Shown: piece after piece, positions 49,803-58,053 of the stretch | How the letters are laid out: each line of letters starts with the position of its first letter | How positions within the stretch are numbered: position 1 is the first letter of the stretch | Origin: JALHFZ01 sp963674625 | GTDB taxonomy: Bacteria; Synergistota; Synergistia; Synergistales; Aminobacteriaceae | DNA length: 64,000 bases | Assembly (NCBI GenBank): GCA_963674625.2 | Contig: CAXXXO010000004.1 | Location: 124,001-188,000, forward strand | Reading direction: 5' to 3' | Translations under genes and position numbers: made by a program | The notes under the pieces: generated by a model | Databases searched by the model: none | Told to the model about the DNA's origin: nothing | What the model saw: only the letters and a program-made list of their open reading frames with translations

Positions 49803-50663
49803 CTAGGAGCACATGCCTTCCATAATCTTCCGGACAGCATTCCGAGAGGCCTTTCTTCGGAAGAGGGGTTCATCCTTCTCCCGGTAGGCCGCGAGCGTTT
49901 CCGTGAAGGTGGGGCGCCCTTCTTCGCAGTAGAGGACACCGAGGGGGAAGGGCGCGTCCGCCATGACGAGGGAGAGGGCCTTCTCGAAATCCCCCTCGTC
50001 GTGATTCTCGAGCCGGTAGGTGTTGTCCGAAAACCACTTGTAGGTGTTGATGAAGTTGAAGGAGACGCAGGGCTGGAAAATATCCACGAGGGCATATCCC
50101 TTGTGCTGAATTGCCCGCTTGATCAGCTCCTTCGTCTGTTCGCCGTCTCCGGCGAAGGCCCGGGCCACGAAGGTGGCGCCGGCCATGAGGGCCGATGCCA
50201 CGGGGTTGAAGGGCCGCGAGCTGACCCCGTCCACCTGGATAGGGGTTTTGAAGCCGATCTGGCTCGTGGGGGATGCCTGCCCCTTGGTCAGTCCGTAGAC
50301 CATATTGTTGTACACAAGGTTCGTTATGTCGGGATTTCGCCGGATGGTGTGGGTGAAGTGGTTTCCCCCCTCGCCGTACATGTCTCCGTCCCCTCCCACG
50401 GCGATCACAGTGAGGGATGGATTCGCCGCCTTGATCGCTGTGGCATTCGACAGGGAACGACCATGGAGCCCGTTGAAAAAGTGGGAAGTCATAAAGTGGG
50501 GCGTCTTCGCCGCCTGGCCGATCCCGGAGACTACCACCACGTCCAGGGGAGAAAGACCAAGCTCGGCAAGGGCCTTCTTCAGCGAGTCGAGTATTTTAAA
50601 ATCACCGCAGCCGGGGCACCAGGCAACATCGGCACCGGGAAGATCGAAACGGTTGGCTTCCAT
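49803..50663 (-). CDS. korB: 2-oxoacid:ferredoxin oxidoreductase, beta (TPP) subunit
   Basis: Thiamine diphosphate subunit of a 2-oxoacid:ferredoxin oxidoreductase, which oxidises 2-oxoacids to acyl-CoA and CO2 with ferredoxin as acceptor. C16 and C19 in WCPGCGD and the TPP motif GDGDMYGEGGNHF at 91-103 are visible; 286 residues. The start overlaps the korA stop by 1 nt. The substrate could be 2-oxoglutarate or branched-chain 2-oxoacids; the local LIV transporter makes amino-acid-derived 2-oxoacids attractive. No separate delta (ferredoxin-like) subunit is adjacent. Confidence 0.9.
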   Translation of the reverse strand: MEANRFDLPGADVAWCPGCGDFKILDSLKKALAELGLSPLDVVVVSGIGQAAKTPHFMTSHFFNGLHGRSLSNATAIKAANPSLTVIAVGGDGDMYGEGGNHFTHTIRRNPDITNLVYNNMVYGLTKGQASPTSQIGFKTPIQVDGVSSRPFNPVASALMAGATFVARAFAGDGEQTKELIKRAIQHKGYALVDIFQPCVSFNFINTYKWFSDNTYRLENHDEGDFEKALSLVMADAPFPLGVLYCEEGRPTFTETLAAYREKDEPLFRRKASRNAVRKIMEGMCS

Positions 50664-52411
50664 TATCTGCTCCCTCCCTTTCCTGAGAGAAATTCGGTCA
50701 GCCTCTCTTCAACCTCTTCCACGGAGAACTGAAGCCCGCTGTATTTCAGAATGCTTCCCGAGACGGCGATCCCCGTCTCGCTCCGCAGAAGCCGGGCGAA
50801 CTGGGCCGTGCTGTTTCCCTCCACCACCACCGTGCGGGAGGCTTTTCGCAGCCAGTCCTCCGTAGAAGAGTGAAGGGGCCAGACCTGCTCGTAGGCCAGC
50901 AGGGCCGTATCCGTTCTATTCAACCGCTTCAGGGCTTCCCTCACGATGGGAAGGGTCGACCCCCAGCAGATCACCAGGGTTTCATAATTCTCAGGACCGA
51001 TGAGGCTTGGAGGCAGGGCTTCCTTCTTCATTCTCTCCAGCTTGCGCATCCGCTTGTCCTGCATGCGGATCCGGAGATGGAAATCTTCGAAGACGTGACC
51101 CTCTTCATCGTGCTCGTGGCTGTCGCCGCCGACGATCCCCTCTCCCCAACCGGGGATTCCGTAGGGAGAAACGCCGTCGGGGGTATCCTCGTAGCGGCGG
51201 TAGTCCTTACCGGTCTTTTCGATCTCGGGAAGCTCCGGAAGAAATTCGAAGGTCTCAGGGCTGAGATTATGGAAGGAGTTCACGAAATACTGATCCGTGA
51301 GGATGATCACGGGAGTATGAAAAGTCCAGGCTGTGGAGAAGGCCTTTTGGGTAATTTTGAAGGCGCTTTCGAGTGTACCGGGGGCATAGACCGCCCGGGG
51401 GAACTCGCCGTGGCTTGAATAGAGGGCATGCAGAAGATCCCCCTGTTCCGTCCTGGTGGCCATCCCAGTGGCGGGGCCGGGGCGCTGGGCAAGGTGTATA
51501 ACCACGGGAGACTCGACCACTCCCGCCAGGCTGACCCCTTCGGTCATAAGGGCAAAACCTCCGCCGGAGGTGGTCACCATGGGTCTCCCCCCTGCATAGG
51601 CGGCGCCAATGGCCATGTTTATGGCGGCCAGTTCGTCCTCCACCTGCTCAACCACGGTGCCGCACCGTTCGGCATGGGCCGCCAGGAAGGTCAGCACTCC
51701 CGTGGCAGGAGACATGGGATAGGCGGCGGCGAAGGTGCACCCCACAGCCAGCGCTCCCAGGCCCACGGCCTCCGTTCCGCTGAGAATCATGGATTCATTC
51801 TTCTTCGAACGGGCATAATTCTCGAGCAGGCCTTTCCTCTTTACCAGTGCTTCTCCCTGCTCGAATCCCATCCGGGCTGCCTTCATATTTTTTTCGACCA
51901 CATCAGGTTTTTTGTCGGCGAAACGCTTCTCGAAAAACTCCCTGGCTCCGTCGAGGCCAAGACCCAGAATGCCGAAGAGAAAGCCGGCTGCAACGGAATT
52001 TGAGTATATTTTCCCGCCCACATCCTTTGCGATGTCCTGCAGAGGGATATTGACGAAGGTTCCCCCGAGGTCTTCCGCTTCTTCCTTGAGTTCGTCCTTG
52101 TCGCCGAGAATGACTGTTTCGGGGGTTACCCTCTCCCGGATGTTCTGCCGCACCCCGGCGCTCAGGGCAAAGAGAATGTCCATGCGATCCACAAGGGCAT
52201 CCACCGGTGAAGAGGAAATGCGTATTTCGGTGGAGTTGCTTCCTCCCCGGACCCGGGACATATACTCCCGGCTTCCGAAAACGTAGAGCCCTTCGTTCAC
52301 TATGACCCGGGCAAGAAGATCTTCCACGGTCTGAATGCCAAGGCCCGCCGCACCGCAAAATACGCAGGAAATCTCCCTTCTGCCTTCCAGAGATGAAAAG
52401 AGCATTTTCAT
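50663..52411 (-). CDS. korA: 2-oxoacid:ferredoxin oxidoreductase, fused gamma-alpha subunit
   Basis: The 582-residue protein joins an N-terminal gamma domain (about 10-185, with FCGAAGLGIQTVEDLLARV) to the alpha pyrimidine-binding domain (from about 195, GTEAVGLGALAVGC and AAYPMSPATGV), then a C-terminal transketolase-like part. This fusion is usual for KorA-type enzymes. The ATG at 52411 has GGAGGGAGG directly upstream; an ATG two codons later is also possible. TATAAT occurs at 52439-52444 upstream. Partner korB follows. Confidence 0.9.
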   Translation of the reverse strand: MKMLFSSLEGRREISCVFCGAAGLGIQTVEDLLARVIVNEGLYVFGSREYMSRVRGGSNSTEIRISSSPVDALVDRMDILFALSAGVRQNIRERVTPETVILGDKDELKEEAEDLGGTFVNIPLQDIAKDVGGKIYSNSVAAGFLFGILGLGLDGAREFFEKRFADKKPDVVEKNMKAARMGFEQGEALVKRKGLLENYARSKKNESMILSGTEAVGLGALAVGCTFAAAYPMSPATGVLTFLAAHAERCGTVVEQVEDELAAINMAIGAAYAGGRPMVTTSGGGFALMTEGVSLAGVVESPVVIHLAQRPGPATGMATRTEQGDLLHALYSSHGEFPRAVYAPGTLESAFKITQKAFSTAWTFHTPVIILTDQYFVNSFHNLSPETFEFLPELPEIEKTGKDYRRYEDTPDGVSPYGIPGWGEGIVGGDSHEHDEEGHVFEDFHLRIRMQDKRMRKLERMKKEALPPSLIGPENYETLVICWGSTLPIVREALKRLNRTDTALLAYEQVWPLHSSTEDWLRKASRTVVVEGNSTAQFARLLRSETGIAVSGSILKYSGLQFSVEEVEERLTEFLSGKGGSR

Positions 52412-52438
52412 CCTCCCTCCAGTTATAGTAATGTTTCT

Positions 52439-52444
52439 ATTATA
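52439..52444 (-). promoter_or_regulatory. -10 element upstream of korA
   Basis: Perfect minus-strand TATAAT 28 nt before the korA ATG. The region 17 nt further upstream reads GAAACA, a poor -35, so the assignment is tentative. Confidence 0.4.
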
Positions 52445-52515
52445 CATCCTTCCCTTTCTTTTGTTTCTTCTTCTGTTCACGGACGTTTTTCTTCCATAAG
52501 GCAAATAAAGTGGTG

Positions 52516-52521
52516 TATAAT
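52516..52521 (+). promoter_or_regulatory. -10 element upstream of the zinc-ribbon gene
   Basis: Perfect plus-strand TATAAT, about 65 nt before the small zinc-ribbon start. No clear -35 is seen. Confidence 0.4.
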
Positions 52522-52587
52522 ACGGGTGTAGGGAAAACAAAATTCCTGTAAATGCAGGTGCTCTATCATTTTGGAGGTGAGTGTTCC

Positions 52588-52764
52588 ATGGGGAAATTTC
52601 GCTGCCTGTCATGCAAGAGCGAGTTCGAACTCGACGAGAAGGAGTCTCTCATGAGGTGTCCGCGATGCGGAAGCCGTTTTGTGGAGGTGCTCGACGCCGC
52701 GAACAGGAAACGGGGTAAATCCTGGAGTTCAAAATCCTTCAGCGTGGGGAAGAGCGCCAACTAG
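52588..52764 (+). CDS. Small zinc-ribbon protein
   Basis: A 58-residue protein with two CxxC pairs (C6/C9 and C24/C27) and a short Lys/Ser-rich tail, resembling FmdB-like or rubredoxin-type zinc ribbons. ATG at 52588 with GGAGGTGA seven bases upstream. It has its own promoter region and a strong terminator, so it is a real monocistronic gene although short. Function unknown; DNA, RNA or protein binding is possible. Confidence 0.75.
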   Translation: MGKFRCLSCKSEFELDEKESLMRCPRCGSRFVEVLDAANRKRGKSWSSKSFSVGKSAN

Positions 52765-52790
52765 CCTTTCCTTGCCGGATCGACAAAAAA

Positions 52791-52824
52791 AAGCGGAAGG
52801 CCCTTTGCAAAGGGCCTTCCGCTT
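52791..52824. terminator. Bidirectional terminator, zinc-ribbon gene / cstA
   Basis: AAGCGGAAGGCCCTTT pairs with AAAGGGCCTTCCGCTT around GC, with an A run before and a T run after. It serves both convergent genes. Confidence 0.9.
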
Positions 52825-52849
52825 TTTTCTGTTTCTGCCCGCTGAAGGA

Positions 52850-54490
52850 TCAGACCTTTTTCAGGTCCGCCTTTTTCAGCGCCTTGAAGGCCTCCATAAC
52901 CATCATAATGGCCAGAATCAGCAGGATCGCCGAAGAGACCACAAGGATATAGTTCGGGGCGGCAGAGACGAGCTGCTCCTTGATCATGAGCAGCAGGGCC
53001 GCCACGGTGGTGACGAGCATGAACCACATGGGCACCATGACGAAGGTATTGGACTTCTTCAGGGCCCGGGCGATCCACACGCCGATGGCGAGGAAGGCCA
53101 ATGCCGCCACGAGCTGGTTGGACGCGCCGAAAACCGGCCAGATGGCCAGCCATGCGGGAATGAGCTTTCCGTCGGGGCCGTGGGTCTTCACCAGCAGAAG
53201 GGCGAGGGCGGCGGCTACGGCGATGAGGGTGGCGGTGTACTTGTCCACCTTCATGTTGGTAAGCTCCTGGATCTGGTAGCGGGTGAGCCTGGTGGCCGTA
53301 TCGAGGGAGGTGAGGATGAAGGAGTTGATGGCCAGGGCGCCCAGGGAGACGCCTACCTTCGGGTCGATCCCCACGATGGCGGCGAACTTGCCGAACCCTT
53401 CGGCGTAGGTCATGACGGGGCCGCCCTTGGCGATGGTTCCGCTGATCATGATGGTGCCGATGGCGATGACCGCCACGACGCCCTCGAGGAGCATGGAGCC
53501 GTAGCCGACGAGGACCGAGTCAGTCTCCTTGCGGAGCTGCTTCGACGTGGTTCCGCTGCCCACCAGTGAGTGGAAGCCGGAGATGGCGCCGCAGGCCACG
53601 ATGACGAAGAGCATGGGCCAGATGTACTGATCGTTGTTCGCTCCGGCGACAAAACCCTTGAAGGCGGGAAGGACGATGTTGAAGGTCTCGCCCCGTCCCA
53701 TGAGCATGCCGATGGCGCCGATGATCACTGCGAAGTACAGGAAGTAGGAGGCAAGATAGTCCCGGGGCTGAAGAAGAAGCCACACGGGAAGGACGGACGC
53801 CAGTACGATGTAAATTGCGAGGAGCCAGCGCCATGTTTCCATGGACTGCTTGAAGACCGTGGCGACCCAGGGGGAATAGTTGCCGTACCAGCAGGCGCCG
53901 ATGACGATGGGAACCATGATCACGGTCATGAGCCACAGGGGCGTTCTGTACTTGTAGATCAGCACGCCGAAGACAACCGCCAGGCCGATATACAGGGTCC
54001 CCGAAAAGGCAACTGCCGGGTCGGCCGCAAAGGTGTTGGCGGCGAGCTGAAGGAAGACCGCCACGACCAGAACGAGAGCGAGGATGGTGAAGCAGAGGAA
54101 GAGCACCTTCCCCTTACGGCCAATCCACTTGTCCACCACTTCGCCGACGGACTTGCCGTCGTGGCGCATGGAGGCAACGAGGGCGCCCATGTCATGGGGA
54201 CCGCCGAGGAAGGCGGAGCCGATCAGGCACCACAGGTAGGCGGGAAGCCATCCGAACATGGCCGCTGCGGTGATGGGGCCGACGATGGGGCCGGCGCCCG
54301 CGATGGACGCGAAATGGTGCCCCAGCAGAACGGCAGGGTGGGCGGGGCAGTAGTCGATGCCGTCGAACAGGGCTTCGGCAGGGGTTGGGGTATTATCGTT
54401 GAGAACATAGACTCCCGCCATATAGGTACCGTAGATCTTATAACAAATGGCAAACAAGACAATGGAACCGATAAACATCATAGCAAGCAC
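52850..54490 (-). CDS. cstA: CstA-family transporter (peptide/pyruvate)
   Basis: Polytopic membrane protein of about 546 residues and some 14-16 hydrophobic segments. CstA signatures seen are HHFASIAGAGPIVGP, GGPHDMGAL, SGFHSLVGSGTTSKQL and TRLTRYQIQEL. Family members take up pyruvate or peptides during carbon limitation. Start: GTG at 54490 lies eight bases after GGAGG; a GTG three codons earlier abuts it, and an ATG also lies three codons later. An unrecognised gene lies upstream in the same direction, 48 nt away. Confidence 0.92.
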   Translation of the reverse strand: MLAMMFIGSIVLFAICYKIYGTYMAGVYVLNDNTPTPAEALFDGIDYCPAHPAVLLGHHFASIAGAGPIVGPITAAAMFGWLPAYLWCLIGSAFLGGPHDMGALVASMRHDGKSVGEVVDKWIGRKGKVLFLCFTILALVLVVAVFLQLAANTFAADPAVAFSGTLYIGLAVVFGVLIYKYRTPLWLMTVIMVPIVIGACWYGNYSPWVATVFKQSMETWRWLLAIYIVLASVLPVWLLLQPRDYLASYFLYFAVIIGAIGMLMGRGETFNIVLPAFKGFVAGANNDQYIWPMLFVIVACGAISGFHSLVGSGTTSKQLRKETDSVLVGYGSMLLEGVVAVIAIGTIMISGTIAKGGPVMTYAEGFGKFAAIVGIDPKVGVSLGALAINSFILTSLDTATRLTRYQIQELTNMKVDKYTATLIAVAAALALLLVKTHGPDGKLIPAWLAIWPVFGASNQLVAALAFLAIGVWIARALKKSNTFVMVPMWFMLVTTVAALLLMIKEQLVSAAPNYILVVSSAILLILAIMMVMEAFKALKKADLKKV

Positions 54491-54538
54491 TTCGTTCACC
54501 TCCGGTTGAAATAGAAAATAAAATCTGTGAAACGGAGC

Positions 54539-54991
54539 TTAGTTTGTTCTTTGGACATCACCTCCAGGTTCATTACTCCGCTTCCTCAGCAGTTCCAGGG
54601 CCTTCTCCACGAGAGGAGCGAGATCCTTGACGCGCTTGTCGAAACGCCCGCCGGGAGTGAAGGAATGGACTTCAACAAATCCACGAAAACCGAGAAAAAA
54701 GGACTTGACCACCCCTTTTTCCTTCGATTCCTGTGCATCCACAAAAAGATACCGCTGAGTCATGAGATCCGGCTGAGGGCGGCAGATCTTCAGAATTCTC
54801 TTCCGATCTTCCCTTCCGCCGTGGATCCAGAGGATGTAATCGTCCGCATAATACCTGCAGACCTCTCCAAGAAGAGCGCTTTTGACGAAGGTTACCCGAC
54901 GGTACACGCCCTTCAGACCGTCCCTGTTCCAGGAAGAAAAGCCCCAGTACTCCCAGAGATCCGAAACTTTCTCCAAATCTGAAATATCCAC
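54539..54991 (-). CDS. Unrecognised cytoplasmic protein upstream of cstA
   Basis: About 150 residues, no signal peptide or membrane segment. It is rich in aromatic and charged residues (EYWGFSSWNRDG, RYYADDYILWIHGG, RYLFVDAQESKEKG) and ends in a basic helix. I do not recognise the family. A minus-strand TATAAT at 55018-55023 would start transcription near 55011, which favours the GTG at 54991 over the GTG at 55012 as start. Being 48 nt upstream of cstA in the same direction, it is probably co-transcribed and may affect the transporter; that is inference from position only. Confidence 0.6.
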   Translation of the reverse strand: MDISDLEKVSDLWEYWGFSSWNRDGLKGVYRRVTFVKSALLGEVCRYYADDYILWIHGGREDRKRILKICRPQPDLMTQRYLFVDAQESKEKGVVKSFFLGFRGFVEVHSFTPGGRFDKRVKDLAPLVEKALELLRKRSNEPGGDVQRTN

Positions 54992-55212
54992 CAAATTGCC
55001 ATCACCTGCCACGGATGATTATACTCCAATGGCATCAAATGAAAAGAGAATCCGCGGGGAAGATCCGCAGCCTGGTGAATTTTTTCTCTGCTCCAAGTCC
55101 TGCTCGACATCTTAAAGGAAATACTTACGGACAGGCTGAAGATTTCTTTGAAAATTTGCAGTTTCCACCCCTCGATGCAAGAATGGAGAAATCTTGTGAA
55201 AGGGGAAGGACC

Positions 55213-57177
55213 ATGGAAATTGCCCGGGACATCATTATAGTGGTCATTGCAGGGCTTTTCGGCGGGATCACCGCGAAAAAATTCAACCAGCCTCTCATCC
55301 TAGGGTATATTCTCGCGGGCATTGCCCTCGGGCCCTACACGGGTGGAATAACCCTAAGCAACATCGGACAGATTGAAAGCCTCGCGGAGATCGGCGTGGC
55401 CCTTCTTCTCTTTTCTCTCGGGCTGGAGTTCTCCATCAAGAGCATTCTGCCCATCCGGGCGGCAGCCGTCGGCGGAGCGTCCCTTCAAATACTCCTTACC
55501 GCTTCCCTGTGCATACTGATTGGCTATTTTCTGAACTGGCCGATCATATCCTCCCTGTGGTTCGCCTGCGCCGTCGTCTCCTCCAGCACGGCGATCATCA
55601 TGAAGACCCTTTCGTCCCGGGGCCAGATGGGAACCCTTTCCAGCCTCGTCATGCTGAGCATTTCCATCGTCCAGGACATTCTCGTCATCCCCTTCATGGT
55701 TCTTCTAATCAATCTCGATTCATCGGGATTTTCCGCAGCGGGAATGGCGCTTCCCGTCCTGAAAGTTCTGCTCTTCGTGGGGATCATGTTCTACCTTGGG
55801 GCACGCTTCATCCCCGCTCTGCTGAAATGGGTGGCTCGATGGGAATCCCGGGAACTCTTTCTTCTCGCCGTGACGGGCATCGGCCTCGGAATAGGCTACC
55901 TCTCCTATTCTATCGGGCTCTCCTTCGCCTTCGGCGCGTTTCTCGCCGGCCTCGTGCTCAGCGAATCGGACTACGGCCGGCAGGCCCTCAGCGATCTCAT
56001 CCCCGTGCGGGATCTCTTCGGCCTTCTCTTCTTCGTAACCATAGGGATGCTTCTCGACCCCGTATTCCTGGCCTCCACCATCGCCGTCACCTTCGGCCTC
56101 GTGGCCGCCGCCTGCCTCGGAAAGGGTGCGATTCTGGCCGGTGTCGTCAGGCTCTTCGGATACGGAAAGGTCATTCCCCTGGCGGTCTTCTTCGGAATGA
56201 TCCCCATCTCGGAAATCGCCTTCATCGTCCTTCAGGCGGGATTGTTCTCCGGCGCCCTGACGAGGGAGATGTACTCCCTCTTCCTCAATACCGTCATTCT
56301 CTCCATGCTTCTCGGGCCCCTGATCTCGGGCCTCACCGCTCCCGTCTACACACTGTGGAAAAAGGTGATTGCAACGACAGAAATTCAAACAGTCAATATC
56401 GCCGGAAAGGAATTGCACGACCACGTAATTCTCACCGGCGGCCCAATACTCCGCCAGACCGCGGCAATTTTTAAAAATCTCCGCCTCCCTTTCGTCATCG
56501 TCGAACCCAATCACTCCGCTTTTCTCGAAGGACAGGAAGAAGGGCTCCCCCTCATCCTCGGCGATCCCTCCCAGGATGTGATTCTCGAAGGGGTAGAAAC
56601 CGTCTCTGCCCGTCTCGCCGTGATCACCGTAAGAGACCGGACACAATCTCATGAAATCATCAAAGCCCTCCGCAGAAAGAACAAAAGCATGAAAATCCTC
56701 GCCATCTCGGTGGGAGACTCTCTCGCCGGCCCGGCTGAAGATTCGGCGGTACAGGGGATTGTCAATCCCGATGTGGAGGCAGGTCTCGAAATGGCCCGGC
56801 AGGTGCTGCTCTTCCTCGGATTTCCCGCCACTTCAGTGCAGAACGAACTCAATGCCCATCGGCGCGCCCTCTATGCCCCGCTCATCGAATCCATTCCGGA
56901 ATACGAGGCCGCAAACAACCTGCGGGACGCAGCCTGCCTGATGGATATGGAATGGGCCTTTCTTAAAAAAGGAAACCCCCTCACGGGAAAATCCCTGGCC
57001 CAGACCGTCCTGCGGCAAAAACACGGCGTATCCGTCGTCGCCGTGGGCAGAGAGGGAAAACTCATATCCAACCCCGCGGGAGATTTTATCCTTCAGGACG
57101 AGGACTACCTGGGAATAATCGGAGATCCCGAGCAGAACCTCAACTTCCTGGCATTCCTGAAAAAAGAAGAGGCCTGA
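55213..57177 (+). CDS. CPA2-family cation/proton antiporter with RCK domains
   Basis: The 654-residue protein has an Na+/H+-exchanger membrane domain (about 1-385, 12-13 segments, with LLLFSLGLEFS and FAFGAFLAGLVLSES as CPA2 marks), then an RCK/TrkA-N-like domain (about 400-520, beginning KELHDHVILTGG, where the Rossmann glycine pattern is only partly kept) and a TrkA-C domain near the end (about 565-650). Such KefB/KefC-like proteins exchange K+ or Na+ for H+ under nucleotide or thiol control. The ATG at 55213 follows AGGGGAAGGA. The open frame extends upstream without a better start. Monocistronic. Confidence 0.88.
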   Translation: MEIARDIIIVVIAGLFGGITAKKFNQPLILGYILAGIALGPYTGGITLSNIGQIESLAEIGVALLLFSLGLEFSIKSILPIRAAAVGGASLQILLTASLCILIGYFLNWPIISSLWFACAVVSSSTAIIMKTLSSRGQMGTLSSLVMLSISIVQDILVIPFMVLLINLDSSGFSAAGMALPVLKVLLFVGIMFYLGARFIPALLKWVARWESRELFLLAVTGIGLGIGYLSYSIGLSFAFGAFLAGLVLSESDYGRQALSDLIPVRDLFGLLFFVTIGMLLDPVFLASTIAVTFGLVAAACLGKGAILAGVVRLFGYGKVIPLAVFFGMIPISEIAFIVLQAGLFSGALTREMYSLFLNTVILSMLLGPLISGLTAPVYTLWKKVIATTEIQTVNIAGKELHDHVILTGGPILRQTAAIFKNLRLPFVIVEPNHSAFLEGQEEGLPLILGDPSQDVILEGVETVSARLAVITVRDRTQSHEIIKALRRKNKSMKILAISVGDSLAGPAEDSAVQGIVNPDVEAGLEMARQVLLFLGFPATSVQNELNAHRRALYAPLIESIPEYEAANNLRDAACLMDMEWAFLKKGNPLTGKSLAQTVLRQKHGVSVVAVGREGKLISNPAGDFILQDEDYLGIIGDPEQNLNFLAFLKKEEA

Positions 57178-57217
57178 GAACAAGAACCATCCTTCCTCCG
57201 AGGAAAAAAATTTCGGG

Positions 57218-57246
57218 TTGCAAAGGCACGGAAGGCAGGCTATAAT
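57218..57246 (+). promoter_or_regulatory. Promoter of tRNA-Val
   Basis: TTGCAA (57218-57223) and perfect TATAAT (57241-57246), spacer 17 nt, 13 nt before the mature tRNA. Confidence 0.85.
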
Positions 57247-57259
57247 ACTTTTTGCTTTC

Positions 57260-57335
57260 GGGCGATTAGCTCAGCGGTAGTAGCGCTTCCTTCACACGGA
57301 AGAGGTCACTGGTTCGAACCCAGTATCGCCCACCA
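57260..57335 (+). tRNA. tRNA-Val (anticodon CAC)
   Basis: A 76-nt cloverleaf with encoded CCA. The acceptor stem GGGCGAT pairs with ATCGCCC, the anticodon arm is CTTCC-TTCACAC-GGAAG giving anticodon CAC for GTG codons, and the T arm contains GGTTCGAACC. A promoter precedes and a terminator follows it. It lies at the junction between core genes and the accessory region. Confidence 0.95.
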
Positions 57336-57344
57336 AGTAATAGC

Positions 57345-57380
57345 AAGGACTCCGGCGGTTTCGTCGGAGTCCTTTTTCTT
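57345..57380 (+). terminator. Terminator of tRNA-Val
   Basis: AAGGACTCCG pairs with CGGAGTCCTT around a 10-nt loop, followed by TTTTCTTT. Confidence 0.88.
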
Positions 57381-57530
57381 TGAACGGACTCTCCAGACTC
57401 CATCAATTTAGGTCCTTTCTTCCGCTTCTTTCTCCTTACTTCCTATAACTTCAGGATATTCTTGATTATAATTCATGTCCTTTCTTTTTCGACTTTTTAC
57501 TTCGTTTTGCTTGTTTTTTTGTCGCGGTTA
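57381..57530. other. AT-rich non-coding stretch after tRNA-Val
   Basis: T-rich sequence of low complexity with no open frame, tRNA 3'-end repeat or hairpin that I can support. It marks the left side of the accessory region. Confidence 0.4.
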
Positions 57531-57558
57531 TTGACGAAGAAAACGGGAATATTAAAGT
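57531..57558 (+). promoter_or_regulatory. Promoter of the IS-truncated gene
   Basis: TTGACG (57531-57536) and TAAAGT (57553-57558) with a 16-nt spacer, directly before the interrupted start at 57587. An imperfect palindrome GTGTAC...GTACAC (57557-57586) overlaps its downstream side. Confidence 0.45.
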
Positions 57559-57586
57559 GTACATCCTAATTTTTGGGGGTACACAC

Positions 57587-57652
57587 ATGGACCAGGCAGA
57601 GCAAACAGGTTTCAAAAAGCGGCTCCTCACGAGTCTTGAGGCGGCGGAATAT
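57587..57652 (+). pseudogene. 5' fragment of a gene cut by the IS3-family element
   Basis: ATG with GGGGG upstream opens 22 codons (MDQAEQTGFKKRL and on to EAAEY) before the left inverted repeat of the IS begins. No matching remainder is seen to the right of the element, so the rest was deleted or lies elsewhere. The parent gene is not recognisable. Confidence 0.45.
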
Positions 57653-57679
57653 TGCCCTGCCCCCGATTTGATGGACAGT
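57653..57679 (+). repeat. Left terminal inverted repeat of the IS
   Basis: Begins TGCCCTGCCCCCGA and ends GACAGT; matches the reverse complement of 58932-58958 with eight or nine mismatches. Confidence 0.75.
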
Positions 57680-57722
57680 ATAAAGAGACGATATACTGGA
57701 GATCAGAGAGGGGCTGCAGAAG

Positions 57723-58012
57723 ATGGACAAATATTACACGCCGGATTTCAAGCTTGAAGCGGTAAAGCGGGTACAGAGGACAGGGGAGCCGGTATCGAAG
57801 GTAGCGGAGAAGAGCTCGGGATCAACCCGAACACCCTTCACGGATGGATGAAGCGCATCCGTGAGCATCCCGAAGGGCCATTCCCCGGCAGCGGCAAACT
57901 GTCGCCTGAAGATGACCGGCTGAGAAAGCTGGAGCGGGAAAACCGGAATCTTCGTGAAGAGGTAGAAATCCTAAAAAAAGCGGCGGTGTACTTCGCAAAG
58001 AACCAGAAATAA
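57723..58012 (+). pseudogene. IS3-family transposase OrfA, frameshifted
   Basis: OrfA supplies the helix-turn-helix DNA-binding part. The start MDKYYTPDFKLEAVKRV is in one frame, but from about 57811 the conserved GINPNTLHGWMKR and the leucine-zipper part (DRLRKLERENRNLREEVEILKK) are in another; in the first frame a stop appears at about 57850. An indel near AGAAGAGCTC explains this. The second part ends at 58012 and contains the A7G slippery run that would normally give OrfAB. Confidence 0.8.
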
Positions 58013-58053
58013 AGAGGTTCGAGTTTATCCGCACCAACCGCTGCAGATACCGG

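Noticed and set aside
57557..57586. GTGTAC...GTACAC palindrome as left end of the IS
   Set aside because: The sequence at 57653-57679 matches the right end much better and stands in the correct orientation, starting with TG and ending with GACAGT on both sides.
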